From Ryuthela nishihirai (Eukaryota; Arthropoda; Arachnida; Araneae; Heptathelidae): a DNA stretch of 64,000 bases. The DNA is taken from the NCBI GenBank assembly GCA_038380435.1, contig JAWZYU010000001.1:11946001-12010000 (forward strand). Direction: 5' to 3'. This document shows positions 1 to 10,869 of this stretch, piece after piece; the stretch's first letter is position 1; every line of letters starts with the position of its first letter. The translations under genes and the position numbers were made by a program. The notes under the pieces are model-generated. The model ran no database searches and was not told the DNA's origin. It was given only the letters and a program-made list of their open reading frames with translations.

Positions 1-180
1 CACGAATTAAAAACACAAACATGAAAAATTAAACACATTTACAAAATAAACCTTTAAAATTACGGACTATAACACACATTACACAAAAATATCACCTATT
101 GTACAAGTCATCATTTCACATTAATATTGCAGTTGCTTAAAACAATACCAGATACAGGATATGACTTTTTCAAACATTAA

Positions 181-718
181 ATGGTAGTTAGGTAGTCACT
201 GGAAGGAGAGCTATGCACCAATCTCTTGTGATGATGCATAGAACCGGCCAGGCCTAACACCTAATGTCCGACCCCGCCTTCTCGTGGTGCAGACCGTTAG
301 TACCTTTCAAAAGACATACTCTCTTGCGGAAGTGAACGGAAGGGGAGGGCTGCCAGATTAGTGTGGCCTACTGATCTGGACAACTACGGCTACCTTTCTT
401 TTTTTTCTACCCTGCTGAGGAGTGGTCAACCACACAGGGTCCTGGTGCTGACCATATAAACCTACTGGACTGGACAGATATATGGCTCTGAGCTTGATTA
501 TGGATCCTGATTTTGCTGCACTGGTGGGCTTCTGTGGAGGGAAAATCTTCCACTGTGTTTTCTGTTTGTTTGTGGGTTGACAGCCCCAAGTGAATAGATT
601 CACAGGATATGTTTATCAGCTGGTGGATAATCCGGAGCAGAGGTCATCGCAGGCACCTGAACTCTTTGCTTCTATTGGCATCGTCAAATTCTACATTGGA
701 GGAAGTCTTCCAGTGTAG
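181..718 (+). other. 5' leader of RTE-like copy A
   Basis: This untranslated leader is shared with the other two copies (20637-21240 and 48877-49380). At 278-290 it carries a short stem-loop, GCC-TTCTCGT-GGT, conserved in all three copies. An A-box or TATA-like promoter is not obvious. Short frames on either strand here are not conserved between copies and I do not call them genes. Confidence 0.5.
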
Positions 719-3700
719 ATGGCTTCAGCCTTTAGTGGTGGGGGAACGGGTCTTTGCCCCATGTCTGCGATTAGGGGGCTGTTTGATATTGTCGGCATTC
801 CCTCTCTCAATAAACATAGTTTCTTTAAACATCCCACTAACCATTTTCTCTCCATAGGTAGTTGGAATGTGAGGACTCTGCACAGAGCATTTTCTCTTGA
901 TGTCCTCACACAAGAATTCCACCATTATAATTTAGATATTCTGGGCTTGCAAGAGACCAGATGGACAGATAAATGTCAGATTCTTAAAAATAATCTTAAA
1001 ATTCTCTTTTCAGGGAGGAACGACAATAAGCATCACCAAGGCGTGTGTCTTCTTCTCAGCAGACACGCTAGTAATGTTCTTCTAGGATATGAGTGCATTA
1101 ATGAAAGGTTTCTTACAGCAAAAATTCAGACAAGCGTTAAAGACTTGAATGTTATCTGCTGTTATGCCCCCCACTGAGGATGCCGATGAGGATGAGAAGG
1201 ATAGGTTTTATGAAAAACTTCAGGATATTTTGAATTCTGTCAAGAAAGGAGATATTACTCTTGTTCTTGGTGACTTCAATGCCATAGTTGGTACTGACTC
1301 TGACCTTTGGGGAGGAGTAACAGACCGTTTTGGTATTGGTAGCTGCAATGGCAATGGGCAGCATCTCCTGCAGGTAAGTAAACTCAAATGGATTCAGAAT
1401 AACTAACACATATTACAAACACCGCGACATACATAAGTACACATGGGTTTCACCCGATGGGCTGCATAAGAATATGATTGATTATATATTAATTAACAGC
1501 AAATGGGCTAGTTCTGTTAGGAATACCAGGTCATATAGGGGAGCTGAAATTGGATCTGACCATTATCTTGTTAAAAGCGTCTTGCAAATTAAACTTATAA
1601 AGTGTTGTGCTAGGGTTAAAAAATTTGCTTTTAATACTGAAGCTTTGAAAGACCCAGTTATAGCCAAAGCTTACCATAATAGGTTACTTAGTCATTATTA
1701 CAGTCATGGTATGCTTAGTACTGAAGTTGAGAAAGAATGGGATCATTTTAAACAGGCTTTTTTGGACAGTAACAGTACTCTTTTAGGAAAAAAGGAGCAG
1801 AAGAGACAGATTTATCTGAGTGATAAGGCACTTGAGCTTATTTCGGAAAGAAAGAACTGCAAGATTGTCCTTAATCAATACCCTACTAGTCCTAATAGAA
1901 AGCATTACAGAGAACGTAATAAACGTGTAAAAGATCAGTTAGCTGCTGATAAGAATCTTTGGCTTGATGGTTGGCTAACAAAGCCGAGGAATCAGTTAGA
2001 CAGCACAACAGCAAAGAGCTGTACCAGATAGTTAACGTTTTGTGTGGTAGAAAACGGACAGGTATACATGGATTGAAGGATAAACAAGGTAAGGTTATAG
2101 AAGGTGAGGATTCTATCATGGCTAGGTGGGCTGAGCATTTCGGTGATGTTCTAAACAATGTAGTTAGTTCTACTCCCAGTGTTTGCAATGATTATAGATG
2201 CATTGGTGGCTTTAATGTTGGCCCTATAACACAATCTGAAGTTATTTTGGCTCTTTCTAAACTTAAACTACATAAATCCCCAGGGGTAGATGAAATTACT
2301 ACCGAAATGCTTAGAGCTGGGAATGTTTCGGTTACCACTTGGATGACTGAAATTCTGAATATCTTTTATAATAAAGGCATGGTTCCTAAGGATTTTACCA
2401 GAGTTATTGTTATCCCTGTTTTCAAAAAAAGGTCATCGCAGTTCTTGTGATAAACTATAGGGGTATCAGCCTACTATCTGTTCCAGGTAAAGTTCTTTGC
2501 ATGATTGTGCTTAATAGAATTAAGAATCTGGTTGACAGTCAATTGCGTGATGAGCAATGTGGATTCAGAAGTGGTAGGGGATGTGTGGATCAAATATGTT
2601 CACTTAGGCAGATTCTTGAGAAATGTTTAGAGTTTCAGAAACCTTTGGTTGCTAGCTTTGTTGATTTCAGAAAGGCTTTTGACTCTGTTGATCGTCATAA
2701 TTTGTGGTTTACTGTGAGATTATATGGTATACCTGACAAGTTAGTTAACATAATGAAAGCTCTCTAAAATAACGCTGAGTCGTGTGTGAGAGTTGGTAAT
2801 GCTTGTAGCAATTGGTTTAGCATTACTTCTGGTGTTCGACAAGGGTGCATTTTGTCTCCTTTTCTCTTTAGCTTGGTTATTGATTATGTTATGCGAAATT
2901 CACTTCAAGGGAAAGATTTTGGCCTTAAATGGACTGGAGGTACGAACATTTCTGATTTAGATTATGCTGATGATTTAGCCCTTTTGGCAAATGATGTTGA
3001 TGAGATGAACTCTTTCATTCGAGCTGTTGATGAGACTGGTAGTAGAGTAGGCTTGGTTATAAACAGAGAGAAAACTAAAGTGATGAAAATTGGTTAGGCA
3101 GGCTGTGATTCAGTTAATCTGAATGGTTGCAGTCTTGAGCAGGTGTCACAGTTTAATTATCTTGGGAGCTATGTAACAGATACTGGTGATGTGCGGCATG
3201 AGATTAACAGACGAATAGGGATTGCTGCCGGGACGTTTAAGAATCTATGGAGATTGTGGAGAAATAGGCGTATACACCTAAAGATTAAAATTAGACTATA
3301 TAATAGTTTGGTTCTTTCTGGGGTTAGTTATGTTAGTGAAACCTGGACACTTTGTAAACAAGATAACAGGAAACTAGATGCTTTGGTTTCCAGATGCTTA
3401 CGCAGTATCTTGGGCATTAAGTGGTTCAACTTTGTAACCAATGATGAGGTTAGGCAAAGGAGTTTGCAACCTCCTTTAAGCAGCATATTGTGCAGAGAGG
3501 GACTCCGCTGGTTTGGCCTTGTTGCCCGTATGGATAATTATAGATTGGCGAATAGGGTTATGAACAGTGTGCGTAAAGGCCTCAGAAAGAGTGGGAGACC
3601 TAGGATGTGGTGGGCAGACAATGTCAAACAGGACCTTGTTAGAATTGGTGTGCAGTGGCCAGATGCAGTAGATGTAGCTCAGGATAGACTTACTTGGAGA

Positions 3701-3733
3701 ACTAAATTGCACGGTCTGGTTGGACCTCCGTAG
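719..3733 (+). pseudogene. Endonuclease-reverse transcriptase ORF of RTE-like copy A, frameshifted
   Basis: The protein would nick target DNA and copy the element RNA into the genome by target-primed reverse transcription. The endonuclease starts with SWNVRTL and LGLQETRW (near 860-965), then LGDFNA (near 1270) and SDHYLV (near 1555), which are the expected metal- and DNA-binding signatures. The RT follows with YRGISLLSVPGKV, GFRSGRG, FVDFRKAFDSVD (2660-2700), SGVRQGCILSPFLF (2830) and the catalytic YADDL (2963). The C-terminal part ends with GRPRMWWADNVKQDL and WRTKLHGLVG. The frame breaks near 1170 (one extra C in a C run), 1403, 2000, 2450, 2767 and 3096, so it reads as at least seven pieces and cannot encode an active enzyme. 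Confidence 0.85.
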
Positions 3734-3766
3734 CCCATGGCTGCTTGAGGATGATGATGATGATAA

Positions 3767-4105
3767 CGTTTCAAATATTTACATCTAATAACCATTTCGA
3801 AACTTTAATTTTAATTTCTGAATAAGTGCTCAGGCATAACAGATCTCTCGGTAGAGAATTAAAGACTGGGTATTTGATAAGATATCCGCGCTTTACCATA
3901 ATTATTGTGAAAAACTGGTTCGACAAAATAATTTTTACACTTTTGTCTTGTATTGATCACACGCAAAAGTTTCTCCTTGTGTTCATTTTTAAAGTAATTT
4001 CTAAAGATAGTTACATAAATATATAACAAATCAACTGGTAAAATGTTCAGATAATGAAAACTGCTGCGAAGTTGATCTTCATTAAATACATGTTCCCGAC
4101 ACATA
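3767..4105. other. AT-rich spacer, no gene seen
   Basis: The stretch lies between the GAT tail of LINE copy A and the first SINE. It has no convincing coding frame or repeat. Confidence 0.5.
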
Positions 4106-4148
4106 CACGTGCCGAGTGGTTAGCGCACTTGGCTACTGATCTAAGGGT

Positions 4149-4176
4149 TCGAACCCATTATTGATAATGGGTTCGA
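4149..4176. repeat. 28-bp palindrome creating back-to-back B boxes in the SINE
   Basis: The arms are TCGAACCCATTAT and its exact complement around a central TG. The other SINE copies have GGGACCTGGGTTCGAGCC here, so the palindrome is private to this copy. It places a B-box-like GGTTCGA core on both strands. Confidence 0.75.
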
Positions 4177-4248
4177 GCCCTGGACAAGGCATGGACTTTT
4201 GTGTTGTTTTTCTGCTGAGGTCCTGCCATTCTCACAGACCTTCTACTA

Positions 4249-4786
4249 TTCCCCCTGATAGGGGACCACCTTGTCGTGGTGGGGGGGCCTAGGGCCCAGC
4301 AACCCAGCTGAAGGCTGTGCCGACCGGGTTGGGCGCCGGTTGGACATGGCCAAGGCCAACCGAGGTTGAAGACGCTGCTGGCCGGCTTGATTGCCGGTCG
4401 GGTGGTGACGGCGTCGGAGACCTCACTTTCAGGGACCTTGGGTGGTCAGTTCGACGGCTCGGTCGAAAGGTCCCTCCTGCCTAGTAGGCATGAGCCGTCC
4501 ATAAAAGTCTGGGTCCTACTAAGAGTCTCCACCCCGGGTGCCGATCGAGCTTGGATCTTTATATCCTTGCAATTTGCAAACCGGGGAATAGATTAAAGTT
4601 AGGTTTCTTCCGGTGGTTAGCTTTCCTTCTATAGGACTGCTGCCATGTGAGGCCGGGGTTGAGGTGCGCCTATAGGGCGTATTCCTTGCCCCCGGCTCTA
4701 GATAGTCATGGCTTTTCTTAAACCAGGTAGTGCTGTCAGGTGGAACCGGGAATTGCCGTGGTTGCACAAGATCGCAACATAGAGAT
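4249..4786 (+). mobile_element. 538-bp unclassified insertion with 14-bp target duplication
   Basis: The 14-bp word CAGACCTTCTACTA is present immediately before (4235-4248) and after (4787-4800) the insert, and the SINE resumes exactly after it. A long duplication of this kind is typical of LINE-driven insertion. The element opens with two hairpins, CCCC-TGATA-GGGG and CCACC-TTGTCG-TGGTGG, and is GC-rich compared with its surroundings. The 76-codon frame at 4366-4596 matches no protein I recognise. It could be the 5' part of a LINE or a chimeric SINE; the family is unknown to me. Confidence 0.75.
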
Positions 4787-4879
4787 CAGACCTTCTACTA
4801 TGGCATATAAACTAACAGGCTCCTGTCAGACCTCTGTGACAAGCAGCTGCTTGAGGGGATATTTCTTTATTTTTTTTAT

Positions 4880-5900
4880 TGAATTTAACAATATTATTTA
4901 GAGTACTTTTTTGTATTCGTTTAATTTTATTTAAAACAGGTTTATATCTGCATCTATATATACTGATATTATACCTAAAGATTGATTCACAGAGAGCTTT
5001 ATATATCATTGTTATGATACTCAGTGTAATAAATGTATTCAACTTCAACACTTTTTAAGATGGATGCCTTAGTTAGTCACAAGTATATTTTATGTGCGAT
5101 TTCCATTTAAAAACTTTGTCAATATAAATCCACAATTATTCAATTTTTGTAGCCTCTTCCACAATTGGGTAGGGACATGCATCTTGGAAAATGTTTAATT
5201 TATATTGACAGTTATAATTATGCGTTTTAGTGCATAAGTTATTTAACTTGTGCCTGCTCTGAATGATCTTATATTTCGTTTTTTCTTCATTTAAGAACAG
5301 TTTGTTATTCTGAAACCAAGATTTTGCTACATTATACTCGTTTTGTGCACATCTATCTCTTCTACCTGCATACCTGAGTTATGCAGAACGGTATCATCAG
5401 CAAACATAAACAAATTAACCTGAAAATGTATTTCTGCTAAATCATTTATATAAATTGCAGATAAATGTGGCCCCAAACCTGAACCCTGTAGTATACCTGA
5501 TTTTAAAATTTGATCTCTACTTTCACAATTTTCAATCCTAGTGATGATAGTCCTATTAGACAAGTAATGTTTGAACCATATGTTCAGTGAACCACGAATT
5601 CCCACTAATGATAACTTTTTTTAACAATATATCATTCTTAACCGTGTCAAATGCTTTATTGAAATCCATAAATATAGCACAAACATTTTTTCCAGAATTG
5701 CGTGCTGTACTAACATATTGTGAGAAATGCTCTAATAAATCAATTGTTCCTCTGTTCTTCCTAAACCCGTACTGCCTATCTGTAATTATTTTGCATTTAT
5801 CTAAAAAATTATTAGCATATTTGTATATATATATTTATTTCTAAAACTTTCTCAATAACTGATAAGATCACAATCGGTCTATAATTACTATATATATTTC
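4880..5900 (-). pseudogene. Reverse transcriptase fragments of the minus-strand LINE
   Basis: In order on the minus strand: YGFRKNRGTIDLLEHFSQY (near 5770-5715), IFMDFNKAFDTV (near 5690-5650), YLSNRTIITR, GILQGSGLGPHLSAIYINDL (5510-5445), the catalytic FMFADDTVLH (5415-5385), then a thumb-like block near 5130 resembling LGVYID..KWKSHI. These are RT blocks 2 to 7 of a non-LTR enzyme. The frame changes several times and there are stops, so the gene is dead. Confidence 0.8.
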
Positions 5901-6966
5901 TTGGTACCTTTTTAAATATAAGACGCACAATTGCAGTTTTGAGTGTGTTAGGAACAATGCTAGTGTCGAACTCAAATTATTCAAACTTTGCAGGATATGA
6001 GAAATTGATTGCTTTTTATATATGAAGTAGTCAACATATCATAGCCTACTGAATACTAGTTTTTTAATTGTTAATGATCTATAATACCTCATCCCTATTT
6101 GCTTCAGGTATAAAAATAGAATGTGAATTACAAGGTGTAATAATCTCGTTGACAGCTATATTTATATTTTTTGAATATTTCGCGATTCAATTTTCTGTAA
6201 CACTAGAAACGTAATTGTTAAAATCATCCACTATCAACTCCATCGCTTTCTTTTTTGCCAAAATGTTGTTTTATTTGCATGTCAACAGTTAATTTCGTTT
6301 TGTCAATGATAATATCTTTTACCAGCTCCCAAATTTTTTTTATTGTTATCTTTATTTAAATTGATTTTATTTCTATAATAAAAATATTTTTGGTTCCTTA
6401 TCAAACTATTTACACCTTCTATCTTTTCTTTACTTTTTTATATTCATCATATAATATCGTACTTTGCGTATTATTCTTATATTTACCCACAACAGATCTC
6501 TTCTTCAATGGATTTAATTATCCCTTCAGTCATCCATTCTTTAGGTTTCCTTTTGAAATTTTTAACTCAAGATGCCTTGAAAGAACACTGATTCCTAATT
6601 TCGTTAATTTTTTTCTGATATCAATTTTAGCAAGTCTTCCGGATTAATAACCTCAGTTCCAATAACATCTAAGCCAAATTTTTGGGAAATTTTTTTATCA
6701 TCTACACATGTACCTAAGTAAGCGTTATTACTATGAGCACTGATCTTATTTGTAGGATTCCTATCTCTATGAATTAAGGATTTTATTTTTGTTCTAATTA
6801 ATATTCCATAGTGATCAATCTTTTTTCATAAACTCTTACATCTGTTTCAAAATTTTTAATTTTATGAACCACATGATAAATTTGAGATTGCTGCAACGTT
6901 TGCATAACGACTTCTTCTCTAGTAAAACCTGATACCTTCTGTTCGATACCATACTCCAATAACAAA

Positions 6967-7251
6967 TTACGCAGTATCAATATTAAAATCGCCAACCAAG
7001 AAAATTTCATTTAAATTTAAATTTAAGTCGAACCTATTTTTCAAATTTGATAGAAATTCTTTAACCTTTGTACTTGGTGATCTGTACAGAGCAATCACGT
7101 TTAATAAAAAGCCATTAATTTTAATCTGTAGATGAATTACTTCCGCAGGTGAAATCGAAATATTCAGTTCAGAAGCATTCATCTTATGTCTATAGAAAAC
7201 TATAAGACCTCTGCCCACCTGAAATATTAGCATCAATAGTGGTTTCATCAA
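6967..7251 (-). pseudogene. Endonuclease fragment of the minus-strand LINE
   Basis: The 94-codon frame contains VIALYRSPSTKVKEFLSNL followed by EIFLVGDFNIDTA, the signature of the apurinic-type endonuclease of CR1/Jockey-like LINEs (Asp and Asn of GDFN are catalytic). Upstream (higher coordinates) the frame is lost at the hAT-like repeat at 7309. Confidence 0.75.
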
Positions 7252-7308
7252 AACAAGCTAAATTAATAAGTGAATATTCCATGCTGTTAGTTGTACTTTC
7301 CATTTGAA

Positions 7309-7546
7309 CAGTGATTCTCAACCTTTTATGCTTCACCTACTTCCTGGAAATGTGTATGTAACTGGCGTACCCTTTCTATAGATAGAAAAGGTAACTGGCG
7401 TATCCTTTCTATAGATAGATAAAACTATAGTTATAGTATAACAATGGCTATTTTTACTTTGTTACTAGATCTAGCGATTTTTGAGCTCTCACGGCGTACC
7501 CCGAAAAATTTTACCGCGTACCCCTACGTTGAGAACCCCTACACTA
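7309..7546 (+). mobile_element. hAT-like MITE, single copy
   Basis: It begins CAGTGATTCTCAACCTTTT and ends GTTGAGAACCCCTACACTA, which are inverted versions of one another and match the CAGTGGTTCTCAACC termini of Charlie-type hAT elements. It carries the same interior (GTGTATGTAACTGGCGTACC, ACTATAGTTATAGTATAACA) as the tandem array at 17654-19256, and a right end TTTGAGCTCTCACGGCGTAC seen only once in that array. No transposase is present, so it would depend on a hAT enzyme elsewhere. I could not find a clean 8-bp duplication. Confidence 0.75.
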
Positions 7547-7927
7547 GAATAATATACAAATAATCGATATAAACAATAAAGAGATCCTGATTTTTTTAAA
7601 CAGATCTCACATTAATATAGAATATGCCTAATTCGTTATCATCTTTGCTTTGCAAAAAAAATAGGATTAAACTCTTGTGCGATATCAGAGTCATCCAAAT
7701 CTAATTCTTTACCTAATTAGTTCAATAACCTCCATAATTGATTAAAAATGGGAAAAACTATAATTTAAGAATCTAACTCTCCAATAAATTTCTTTGTTCA
7801 CCTGTGTCAAATTTTCGTTAATGTATATTGAATTATTTAAACTATAATGAAAAACCTCTCCACTGTTAAATCTAGTTTTTTTCCGGGCCATCCACGTATT
7901 TTTAATGGTTCCACTCTTAAATTGTAC
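7547..7927. other. AT-rich spacer, no gene seen
   Basis: No frame, RNA gene or repeat that I can support lies between the MITE and the gypsy-like fragment. Confidence 0.4.
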
Positions 7928-7990
7928 GACAACATAGGGTAATTATGGCCATAGGGTAATTATTGTAAACAACATAGGGTAATTATGGCC
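7928..7990 (+). repeat. Short imperfect tandem repeat at the gypsy fragment edge
   Basis: ATAGGGTAATTATGGCC occurs about three times, with partial units, just before homology to the gypsy RT begins. The last unit runs into ATTATGGC-GTACTAACCT, which is also the element sequence at 9465-9482, so this looks like slippage at a rearrangement junction. Confidence 0.6.
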
Positions 7991-8390
7991 GTACTAACCT
8001 AACAGAACATAAGATCAACATTGGTGATTCTCCTCCAGTCCATCTACCTGCAAGAAGGCTTCCATTGGCAAAACGGGAGGAGACAGAACAACTGATAAGA
8101 AACATGGAAGTTCAACACATTATAGGACCATCACAGAGTCCTTGGACATCACCAGTGGTTCTTGTCAAGAAAAAGGGTGGATCTACCCGAATTTATGTAG
8201 ATTACCGCAGATTGAATGATGTAAGAAAGAAAGACTGCTTTCCTTTACCCAATATTGAAGATACACTTGATACTCTATCTGGGTCAGAATGGTTCTCGAC
8301 GTTAGACTTGAAGAGCGGCTATTGATAAGTTGGTATGCATCCTGAAGACCGCGAGAAAACAGTTTTCACTACAGGAAATGGACTTTGGTG
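7990..8390 (+). pseudogene. Partial gypsy-like RT (first, out-of-order copy)
   Basis: It reads REETEQLIRNMEVQHIIGPS, SPWTSPVVLVKKKGG, DYRRLND and FSTLDLKSGY, the N-terminal fingers and first catalytic Asp (LDLKSGY) of a Ty3/gypsy RT. A stop follows at 8323 because bases are lost compared with the second copy. Homology goes on through HPEDREKT and GLW to about 8390 and then switches abruptly to gag-type sequence. The YLDD active site is absent. Confidence 0.85.
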
Positions 8391-8790
8391 CTATTGCTGA
8401 CCCTGGCACTCAACAATCTCTGAGGATGTTGGAAAGTGAAGAATTAAAATCAGCTGTGGAACATGCTATGAAGTACGAGTGCTCCAGGCTTTCCTCCCGA
8501 GCGAACAAACGTACAGTGAGATTTATGAGTGCAAAAGAAAGTGTAGAAAAGGATAATGAAATGAAAGAATCAACCAAAGCTATATTGTCCGTTTTGAAAG
8601 AGTTTAAAGATTCCTCTCCAAAGACTTCTACAAACATTCAGTGTTGGAATTCTGGCAAGACAACTGCAAAAGGTGGTGGATGCAAAGTTCAAGCACATTT
8701 AACAGACAACAGAACCAGCAGAAGCAACGTGAAGAGCAAAGGCTGGCTGTTGATTGGTTGACCCCAGAGGAAGTCGCCCACCTTTCAACT
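8391..8790 (+). pseudogene. Gag C-terminal fragment with degenerate zinc knuckle
   Basis: The frame 8330-8761 contains AIADPGTQQSLRMLESEELK, a charged stretch, and then CWNSGKTTAKGGGC. The latter resembles a CCHC nucleocapsid knuckle (C-x2-C-x4-H-x4-C) with the second Cys and the His replaced. Position just before the protease supports gag. The frame ends at 8761 and shifts into the protease frame. Confidence 0.6.
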
Positions 8791-8791
8791 A

Positions 8792-9394
8792 CATAGTGAA
8801 AATAATGGATTAGTAGCTGATGGAACCATAAATGGAATACCTTGCCGTATGACAGTCGACACTGGTGCAAATGTGACTTTACTCAGAACGGATATAATAA
8901 AGAAAATAATACCTCATCCAAACTGGAATACTACACAGTCTAAAATAACCCTAAAAATAGCCACTAGAAATCGTGCTAAAGTCCATGGAAAGATAGAACT
9001 TAACATCCGAGTTGGCAGCTGTCTGGTACACCATCCTGTTTACATCGCTGACATCTACGATGGATTCATATTAGGCCTTGATTTCCTTAAGAAACATGGA
9101 TTCAACATTAGACTCAGTGACAACTTACTCATCTATAGGACAGAAGAGATCCCTTTGCTTAGCCGAATATCTGATTCTTTATCAAGCGTGACTGCAATAT
9201 TAGTGACGGAAGGCACAGAGATCCCAGAACAAAGTGAAATTATAGTCCGTGAACATCGGGTGGAGACTTCTGGGGCCTTCCGATTGGCAGTCACTGAAGC
9301 CTTTGGTAAAGGAGCTTTGGCTCATGGTATTCTGGTTGCAAGGACTTTAGTCAGAGTAGATCTTATGGAGAGAAACAAGACGAATATTAACTGA
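8792..9394 (+). pseudogene. Retropepsin-like aspartyl protease fragment
   Basis: The open frame has MTVDTGANVTLLR with the catalytic DTGA motif, then VYIADIYDGFILGLDFLKKH, the flap-to-ILG portion of a retroviral-type protease. This enzyme cuts the gag-pol polyprotein. The start given is where homology begins; there is no reliable initiator because the protease is normally made inside a polyprotein. The frame continues in the linker before RT and stops at 9394, so pol is broken here. Confidence 0.8.
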
Positions 9395-9464
9395 AGACCA
9401 AGCTGCTAAGGGCGAGAACCTATTAAAAGAATTTTGCGACATTTTTTTCTGCCACATCAAATGA

Positions 9465-10300
9465 TTATGGCGGTACTAACCTGACAGAACATAAGATCAA
9501 CATTGGTGATTCTCCTCCAGTCCATCTACCTGCAAGAAGGCTACCATTGGTAAAACGGGAGGAGACAGAACAACTGATAAGGGACATGGAAGCTCAAGGC
9601 ATTATAGAACCATCACAGAGTCCTTGGACATCACCAGTGATTCTTGTCAAGAAAAAGGATGGATCTACCCGATTATGTAGATTATCGCAGATTAAATGAT
9701 ATAACAAAGAAAGACTGCTTTCCTTTACCCAGAATTCATGATACACTGGACACTCTATCTGCGTCAGAATGGTTCTCAACATTAGACTTAAAGAGCAGCT
9801 ATTTGCAAGTTGGTACACGTCCTGAAGACCGTGAGAAAACAGCTTTCACTACAGGAAGTGGACTTTGGCAGTTTAAGGTGATGCCATTTGGACTTTGCAA
9901 CGCACCTGCAACGTTTGAACGACTAATGGAGTCGGTGCTCAAAGGTTTGTCTTGGGAGGTCTGCCTGGTTTACTTGGACGACATCATCGTTCTTGGAAGA
10001 ACTTTCGAAAAATAATTCAGAAATCTTCGTCAAGTGTTTGAAAAACTTAGCGCAGCCAAGCTAAAATTGGGACCGATAAAGTGTAAACTGTTCTAGCAAG
10101 AAGTTTGCTCACTACATCAGGGATTAAGACTGATCCTAGTAAGATAGAAGCTGTAAGAGACTGGCCTCCACCACAAGATGTTCATCAACTTCGTAGTTTT
10201 ATTGGGCTTTGCACCTACTATAAAAGATTTGTCAAGAGTTTCTGTAATATCGCAAGGCCATTACATCGTCTGACAGAGGAGGGCCAGCGGTTCATGTGAA
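9465..10300 (+). pseudogene. Gypsy-like reverse transcriptase (second copy), truncated
   Basis: The blocks run in order: REETEQLIRDMEAQGIIEPS, DYRRLNDITKKDCFPLP (9676), STLDLKSSYLQV (9777), FKVMPFGLCNAPATFERLM (9872-9930), the catalytic VYLDDIIVLG (9967-9997) and, after a frameshift and stop near 10013, GIKTDPSKIEAVRDWPPP, LRSFIGLCTYYKRFVKSF and ARPLHRLTE (10120-10280). This is the full RT palm plus thumb of a Ty3/gypsy enzyme, ending before RNase H. Confidence 0.9.
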
Positions 10301-10443
10301 CTTTATTATGTACCTTTTCAAGAAAAGAAATTATCCATAAATATTTCATGATTCTAGCTCCACGAAATTTTAATAAATTGTCGGGAAAAAAAAGGGTAGA
10401 AAAAAATGAAAATATATCTAAAATAAAAATTAAGCAAAGAATA

Positions 10444-10480
10444 AATAAAGACTCAATAGACGCAATATTGAGTCTTTATT
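10444..10480. repeat. Perfect 15-bp inverted repeat
   Basis: AATAAAGACTCAATA and its exact complement flank a 7-nt loop. It could be a decayed foldback end; there is no coding partner. Confidence 0.7.
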
Positions 10481-10797
10481 TCATTGTTAAGTTACTTACC
10501 TCATTTCATGTCATTAATGAATAATTCTAAAATTATTAATTTTTCCACTCTTAAACCTTTAATTCTGTATTATAAAAATGCGTATCGTTAATAACTAATA
10601 ATTTAATTTGACAGCCTGAAAGAGCATAAAGCTCATTGGTTGTTCTTACATGGCTTCTATTTTATTGCATTTCATTTCACAATAAATATTTTACATTACA
10701 TGGATTTATTTATATCAGTTGTATATTTTGTTCAATTGTTCATACCGAATTGTGGATTTTATTTTAACTCATTATGTTGTATAAGCATTATTTATTT

Positions 10798-10869
10798 ATT
10801 ATTAAGTGTATTATATGTTATATATAGTCAATAATTATTAAGTGTATTATATGTTATATATAGTCAATA
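10798..10869 (+). repeat. 36-bp tandem duplication
   Basis: The unit, ATTATTAAGTGTATTATATG followed by TTATATATAGTCAATA, is present twice in a row with no visible change, so the duplication is recent. Confidence 0.85.

Larger units (their letters stand above)
181..3766 (+). mobile_element. RTE-like non-LTR retrotransposon, copy A (near full length)
   Basis: This is one of three related copies in the window (the others start near 20637 and 48877). All three begin at the same place, just after AAATGGTAG, and end in a short GAT-repeat tail, so each looks close to full length at about 3.6 kb. The order is a roughly 540-bp 5' leader, an apurinic-type endonuclease, a reverse transcriptase, a C-terminal domain and a (GAT)n tail. 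A single ORF2-like protein and a trinucleotide tail suit the RTE superfamily; that clade call is inference from motifs and not a phylogeny. Several frameshifts and stops make the copy dead. Confidence 0.85.
4106..4886 (+). mobile_element. tRNA-derived SINE, family A, copy 1 (split by an insertion)
   Basis: The head reads like a tRNA gene: GCCGAGTGGTTAGCGCACTT is an A-box-like block and GGTTCGAGCCC is a B box. The body contains TTTTTCTGCTGAGGTCCTGCC and ends in CAAGCAGCTGCTTGAGGGG followed by a T/A-rich tail. The same unit recurs at 16030-16200, 41251-41422 (minus) and 50927-51131. It is transcribed by RNA polymerase III in intact families and moved by a LINE. Copy 1 is interrupted from 4249 to 4786, and its B-box region has an added 28-bp palindrome. 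Confidence 0.85.
4880..7300 (-). mobile_element. CR1/Jockey-like LINE remnant, minus strand
   Basis: Reading the minus strand from 7300 down to about 4880 gives endonuclease and then RT in the right order. The part between (5900-6960) is too decayed to read as protein. The SINE head at 4106-4886 abuts its 3' end. Motif style (YINDL, FADDT) fits the CR1, L2 or Jockey groups; I cannot separate them by eye. Confidence 0.75.
7980..10300 (+). mobile_element. Rearranged Ty3/gypsy-like LTR retrotransposon fragment
   Basis: The order is RT start, gag tail, protease, RT start again, RT core. A normal element runs gag-protease-RT-RNase H-integrase. Bases 7980-8390 repeat bases 9465-9865 closely, including the leader GAACATAAGATCAACATTGG. 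No LTR, RNase H or integrase is seen and the sequence stops abruptly after the RT thumb near 10299. The copy is dead. Confidence 0.85.

Noticed and set aside
358..603. 81-codon minus-strand frame in the leader of LINE copy A
   Set aside because: It is not kept in the leaders of copies B and C.
8330..8390. Start codon of the gag-like frame at 8330
   Set aside because: The first 60 bases are RT sequence in a shifted frame; gag homology starts only after the junction near 8390.
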